A DNA stretch of 64,000 bases, from NCBI RefSeq assembly GCF_009758205.1, contig NZ_WRXN01000008.1, positions 248,001 to 312,000 of the forward strand, in the 5' to 3' direction. The notes beneath the pieces were generated by a model that saw nothing but the letters and a program-made list of their open reading frames with translations, made no database searches and was not told the DNA's origin. The position numbers were made by a program, and so were the translations under genes. This DNA comes from Chitinophaga tropicalis (lineage in GTDB: Bacteria; Bacteroidota; Bacteroidia; Chitinophagales; Chitinophagaceae). Below, one piece after another: positions 61,801-64,000 of this stretch; within the stretch, counting starts at the first letter, position 1; the number at the start of each line of letters is the position of its first letter.

Positions 61801-63629
61801 CTACTACTGTTGGCGCCTCTACATTCGCATATACTCATCATCCGGCACATGGTTACATTACTGCTATGCCGCACCTTACGGTAATGGAATGGACTTTCAA
61901 GGACCAGTTGCAGGCAGTATCCCGTCAATCTGTCAACGCGGGTACACCGGAAACTACCTGGTATGTATACGATGGTAGTGGCAAACGTACCAGGAAGATC
62001 ACGGAAAGGCAGGCGGGAGAAGGTGTTACTCCGCTGAAGAAATCACAACGTATCTACCTGGGCGCGGTGGAGCTGTTCGAGGAATACGACAATGCCAACA
62101 ATGTTACGCTGCAACGTAATACCCTGCATATACTGGACGATACACGCCGTATTGCTTTGATAGAAACACGTGTTTCCGGTAATGACGATGCTCCTGCGCA
62201 ACTGGTGCGTTACCAGTTTGACAATCACCAGGGGTCTGCCTGTATTGAGACAGACCAGGATGCCCGTGTGATCAGCTATGAAGAATACCATCCGTTTGGC
62301 ACTACCTCTTACCAGGCTGTTGACAAAGATATTAAAGCTGCATATAAGCGGTACCGTTATACAGGTATGGAAAGGGACGAAGAAAGCGGCTTCCAGTACC
62401 ATAACGCCCGGCATTACCTGCCCTGGCTGGGCAGATGGCTCAGTGCCGACCCTATAGGTATAGGCGATGGACTGAACGTATACCGTTATGCGAAAAACAA
62501 TCCGCTGATGTATGCTGATACCAGCGGTACCTCCTGTGCTGATTCGGTGCCTATAGAGACCAATGAAAAGAAAACAAAAGAGAAGAAAGAGAAAGAAGAA
62601 ATGGCAGAGGCAGCCGTGGGCGCCCTTACCGGAGGTAAGGGAGGGGAAGGACCCGGGAGCGGAGGTGGAGGTTCCGGCAGCGGGGATGGTCCTGCTCCCG
62701 GAGGGTCAGATGCAGGCGGCTCAATAGGTGAAAGCATACTTAACGGGCTTAAAGGGTTTGGCAGATGGATAGGTGAAGCCCTGGGCAAGTTATGGGACTG
62801 GATAAAGGGCGCTGCCACTACGGTATGGAACTGGATAAAGGGTGCGGCAAGTTCAGCGTGGGAATGGATAAAGGGTGCGGCCAGCACTATCTGGGAGGGT
62901 ATTAAAGGAGCGGCCAGCGCGGCGTGGGAATGGATAAAAAGTGCTGCCAGCGCGGCCTGGAACTGGATAAAGGAAACTGCCAGCGCCGTATGGGAATGGA
63001 CAAAGCAGAAGGCAGCGGAGTTCTGGAACTGGTTTGCGGGTGATGATGGTTTCCTGGAAGATTTTTTGGAGATAGTGGGGCATCTTACCTGGGGATCTCT
63101 GGCAACGGCAGCCGGTCTTCTTTTCAGCATTTTCAATTTCACTATCGGCAACCTGGTAGTGGCCATTCATAATGCCATTGCTGATCCAGGCAAGCGGTGG
63201 GAATATGCCAGCATTTCAATAGGCGGTCCTAACAACGAAGATGACATTATCGGCAACTATGGAGGGATACTTAATGCCGGCGGGCTTGGAGCTGCCGTGA
63301 CCCTCGGGCCGTTCGTATTCTTCCAGGGCGCCCCACATGAAGCTCCTCCAGCGGCAAAAGGTATACAGGATTATTATGCGCACCATGAAGCGGCATCGTC
63401 CATTTATAAATCCGTTGCCCACCTCCATACTGCCGAGCATGAAGAAGGGCATGAAGATCAGAACCTGCTGTATGGTCCGTTGACTTTGCTTTTTGGCCTC
63501 ATATTCAGCCTGCTGCCCAATGCAGGTGGTGCAGACAAAAAATCGGGATGGTACTGGTATGACAGGCAGGCCAATAAATGGTCAGGCGGCAACAGCATCA
63601 TTAATCCAAATACAGGCGTACATCCTTAA
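55857..63629 (+). CDS. Tc toxin TcB-TcC fusion protein (SpvB/TcdB/RHS) with variable C-terminal domain
   Basis: A 2590-residue protein with no signal peptide. An N-terminal SpvB domain (about 45-330, VNLPKGGGALKSIDEKFEVNG) and FG-GAP-like propeller repeats (about 500-740, LFDVDGDGLPDIVMSEDNVFTW, LSDMTGDGLTDIV) lead to TcdB middle domains (from about 740, MTGYKNNLGKETSITYKSS) and RHS/YD repeats. The RHS-associated core begins at about 2165 (YRYTGMERDEESGFQYHNARHY). It includes DPIGIGDGLNVYRYAKNNP with Asp2198 and Asp2221, the region where TcC proteins cleave themselves. Beyond it lie a charged and Gly-rich linker (about 2222-2311), eight Trp-rich 11-residue repeats (2312-2399), a hydrophobic segment (about 2407-2445) and a domain with HEEGH at 2528-2532. 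The RHS cage is expected to enclose this C-terminal part as the effector. A probable TcA gene begins 68 bp downstream. Confidence 0.9.
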   Translation: MSFMFEDINRRNTSVPSSQHTNNEPVNTALEKPQQSGVSESIQLQIPQVNLPKGGGALKSIDEKFEVNGANGTASFSIPLPLSPARNGFIPTLALSYNSGVGNSAFGLGWSCDVPAIQRRTDNQLPLYTDDDIYLFSGMEDLVPVLEYTDDKWEPKVTTVGDYTIKAYRPRTEGSFSRIEQISHPIKGVYWKVTTRENVTTIFGRSDGSRLTHPDQTDSIFKWLPEFSFDCMGNWIRYEYAAENRDNVPASAHERNRLSPVTPPFSNLYLKRVQYANRTPYYMSPADVYDPQPPADERYFFEAVFDYGEHDTDIPRPATDTTWPCRSDPFSHHRAGFEIRTYRLCHRILIFHYFEELGDDPCLIRSLDLTYKGSSINNSGLHEVTYLSAVIQSGYIRRPDNTYSKQSFPPLEFQYQELHWNKSIHNVSPESTLHMPAGISSAYQWVDLYNEGISGILSEQGSGWFYKSNYGDIDEDHDVKFSHARPVIPKPSFLGIQAGTLTIQDLDGDGSKQVVVSSEGLQGYFPLSDEEGWTRFRSFEQRANIRPKDPNIRLFDVDGDGLPDIVMSEDNVFTWFPSKGTKGYDARRSAAKPFDEEQGAAIVFSDPQQCIFLSDMTGDGLTDIVRVRNGEICYWPNTGYGNFGAKVTMSNAPVFDHPDAFNSTFIQLADISGTGVSDIIYLGRNSFRAFLNLSGNAWSDAQEIDPFFRISKTGQLAVIDLLGTGTACIVWSSDLPADSQAPMRYIDLMDSRKPHLMTGYKNNLGKETSITYKSSTWFYLKDKLEGVPWITKLPFPVQVVHKTLLEDKISNSKFSAEYHYHHGYYDHAEREFRGFGMVEQIDSDIYSIWQKNNAGTQLEQSETLFQQPVLTKTWYHTGVFLNRGKILSQYEEEYWYNVLEKKGFPVTTTEPSLPDALVSIAGNIAPQVMQLSTEEQREALRICKGMMLRQEVFSLDKPLLNPSDDEIKKELTPFYTATHNCHIKLLQPKAGNRYAVFSITESEALTIQYERNPADPRISHTLNTVIDDFGLVLEKASVVYPRQDDDATLPAQVIAAQHKTFISYNQYTFTNDIITPEIYRLRLPATVRSYELTNIPKTGTIYRLSDFNNVLGAATTEIPYEQAAGLPPSRRIIEEQCTTYLNDGLTAELPVGQQGAAGLRYQQYQLAFTPSLLLHVFAGKISGAEAPALMTAGKYVQRPGHTGWWIPSGIIHNVLAGETIADAKARFYAPMKYTDPTGADTTVTYYKDYFLLITSTEDALQNVNKVDAFNFRTLQPAIVRDNNDNITQSLYDELGMLKAVAFLGKDLDGDGAAELNVADDLSGLQEITSPAERTAIAAFFNTEDSVSLMTAAGSLLEHATIRYVYDYEKYRTNGAPVSVSTITRSVHHADVSPDNPLELFMAFEYTGGTGQPVMAKMQAAPGIASRVTINNDNTYTVSQVDTSTQVPQRLRWVGNGRIVLNNKGKAVRQYEPYFSVTPFYENQPELVETGVSPIIYHDPLGRIVRTVMPEETFTRTVFTPWKRVVYDVNDNVTLSNWYHKRINNEIDAELIAAGKDPVREKEAALQTVVHDDTPFTMHLDPLNRDIYGVEHNIVEGVPEFYGTFTSMDIEGNILSIRDPRNNPVMSYRYNMLGQAGYQQSMDAGERWAFNNVAGKPVKTWDGRNHIFLFTYDVLQRPLESRVTGGDGLLPLDNVFSKNSYGETAPNNKQHNLRGKVHISYDSAGKMEAADYDAKGNLVLYHRRLTIDYKQLVNWSVPNPDTLLELATYSTTATYDAIARITRHSFPDGSILEPGYNEMSLLKEIRVNDAFFVKNIEYNEKGQRKRIVYGNDVNTRYVYDKLTFRLNRLETKRNNNDPLQDNYYTYDPLGNITHIADKNIPVVFFNNQKTEGVSRCRYDAVYRLTGVAGREHAAAAAFDPADNYNDHPFLQEYSQGNALGWRNYTQEYHYDAAGNLKQMKHTATGGDWTRDYTPDATSNRLLSTTVGASTFAYTHHPAHGYITAMPHLTVMEWTFKDQLQAVSRQSVNAGTPETTWYVYDGSGKRTRKITERQAGEGVTPLKKSQRIYLGAVELFEEYDNANNVTLQRNTLHILDDTRRIALIETRVSGNDDAPAQLVRYQFDNHQGSACIETDQDARVISYEEYHPFGTTSYQAVDKDIKAAYKRYRYTGMERDEESGFQYHNARHYLPWLGRWLSADPIGIGDGLNVYRYAKNNPLMYADTSGTSCADSVPIETNEKKTKEKKEKEEMAEAAVGALTGGKGGEGPGSGGGGSGSGDGPAPGGSDAGGSIGESILNGLKGFGRWIGEALGKLWDWIKGAATTVWNWIKGAASSAWEWIKGAASTIWEGIKGAASAAWEWIKSAASAAWNWIKETASAVWEWTKQKAAEFWNWFAGDDGFLEDFLEIVGHLTWGSLATAAGLLFSIFNFTIGNLVVAIHNAIADPGKRWEYASISIGGPNNEDDIIGNYGGILNAGGLGAAVTLGPFVFFQGAPHEAPPAAKGIQDYYAHHEAASSIYKSVAHLHTAEHEEGHEDQNLLYGPLTLLFGLIFSLLPNAGGADKKSGWYWYDRQANKWSGGNSIINPNTGVHP
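62790..63053 (+). repeat. Eight 33-bp tandem repeats encoding Trp-rich 11-residue units
   Basis: Within the TcB-TcC gene, units of 33 bp encode LWDWIKGAATT, VWNWIKGAASS, AWEWIKGAAST, IWEGIKGAASA, AWEWIKSAASA, AWNWIKETASA, VWEWTKQKAAE and the decayed FWNWFAGDDGF. The 11-residue (hendecad) spacing places Trp, Trp and Ile on one face of a helix. Similar W-x-W-I-K/A-A repeats occur in phage tape-measure proteins. Confidence 0.9.
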
Positions 63630-63696
63630 TAGTTTCGATCAGGCCGCTGCAGGGCGGCCTGACCAGGATTAACATTCATATTTAAACCCCAATAAA

Positions 63697-64000
63697 ATGA
63701 TACCTTCAACTAACATCGTTTACAAGGTATATGGTACCGTAAGAGACGCACTGGGCAATCCTGTTCCCAATATACTGATCAGGACCTTTGACCGCGACCT
63801 GCGCAATGAAGAGCTGCTGGGAGAGAAACTGACTGATGAAGCAGGCAAATATGAAGTGCTTTATAGTCCGACCTCTTTTCAACGGGCAGAAAAACAATAT
63901 GCGGACCTCTCTGTAAAGGCTTATGATAATACCGGCAAGCAGGTGCTTTATGAGCCGACGGTAGATGAGATCATTTTCAATGCTCCTGCTGTGCAGAAAG
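63697..64000 (+). CDS. Tc toxin subunit A (TcA), N-terminal part, cut by the window end
   Basis: 101 codons from the ATG at 63697 (MIPSTNIVYKVYGTVRDALG), open to the last base. The sequence KVYGTVRDALGNPVPNILIRTFDRDLRNEELLGEKLTDEAGKYEVLY is the transthyretin/carboxypeptidase-regulatory-like module that opens many TcA proteins of the neuraminidase-like/VRP1 type. It is followed by RAEKQYADLSVKAYDNTGKQVLYEPT. Known TcA proteins pentamerise into the translocation channel that docks TcB-TcC. The gene starts 68 bp after the fusion gene, so both are probably in one operon. Only the first tenth or less is visible. Confidence 0.7.
   Translation, partial: MIPSTNIVYKVYGTVRDALGNPVPNILIRTFDRDLRNEELLGEKLTDEAGKYEVLYSPTSFQRAEKQYADLSVKAYDNTGKQVLYEPTVDEIIFNAPAVQK

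Noticed and set aside
62573..62740. Lys/Glu- and Gly-rich stretch in the toxin as a separate repeat or intrinsic break
   Set aside because: It is a low-complexity linker inside one open frame between the RHS core and the cargo domain.
1..64000. CRISPR arrays, rRNA, intact insertion sequences or an origin of replication
   Set aside because: None was seen: no regularly spaced direct repeats, no transposase motifs, no rRNA-like sequence and no dnaA-type cluster.

Overview
The window comes from a Bacteroidota chromosome, most likely the Chitinophagaceae and plausibly Chitinophaga. Reasons: two SusC/SusD pairs, a hybrid two-component regulator (HTCS), an ECF sigma/FecR pair, many lipoproteins of Bacteroidota-type DUF families, and Bacteroidota -7 promoter elements (TAnnTTTG). 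The genus is inferred from gene content only; no rRNA is present.

Layout. (1) 2-21115 is a polysaccharide utilization locus. A minus-strand operon (SusC, SusD, two lipoproteins, a family 2 glycoside hydrolase with a C-terminal discoidin domain) is followed by an HTCS and an AraC regulator. A plus-strand pair, a second GH2 enzyme and a secreted right-handed beta-helix enzyme with a PDZ-like C-terminus, completes it. (2) 21165-24135 holds an HxlR redox regulator divergent from an NAD(P)-binding oxidoreductase, then decayed genes: an unidentified 3' remnant, a nitroreductase broken by an internal TAG, and fragments of an HNH nuclease and an AAA ATPase that look like a dead Septu-type (PtuA/PtuB) defence pair. 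They abut tRNA-Lys(UUU). (3) 24468-39296 is mostly housekeeping and accessory genes: SDR, SAM hydroxide adenosyltransferase, a DUF2723 membrane protein, a vWA/MoxR-type ATPase pair, a Tat-exported Gfo/Idh/MocA oxidoreductase, GNAT, a PRISE-type reductase with a divergent AraC regulator, HdeD and an OmpA-like protein. (4) 39297-40220 contains a tiny ORF ending in six consecutive cysteines, two 14-bp palindromes and a small secreted protein. (5) 40242-50424 is a second SusC/SusD locus with a lipoprotein and an S9 peptidase, divergent from an ECF sigma and FecR anti-sigma pair, so surface signalling through the SusC STN domain is expected. (6) 50425-55606 encodes an Omp85-like protein, a PliI-type lysozyme inhibitor, NhaA and a WG-repeat protein. 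(7) 55857 to the end starts a Tc (ABC) toxin-like locus: a 2590-residue TcB-TcC fusion with an unusual variable C-terminus, then the beginning of a probable TcA subunit cut by the window edge.

The most unusual signals are: the Tc fusion's variable tail (eight Trp-rich 11-residue repeats, a hydrophobic stretch and an HEEGH motif); a dispersed intergenic element made of a hairpin whose arms change sequence but stay paired, followed by a conserved GGCCTGCGGCCGGCT tail; the polycysteine mini-ORF behind a consensus promoter; a possible leader RNA before the GNAT gene; and the decayed defence pair beside the tRNA. All functions are inferred from sequence motifs read by eye; no database search was run.
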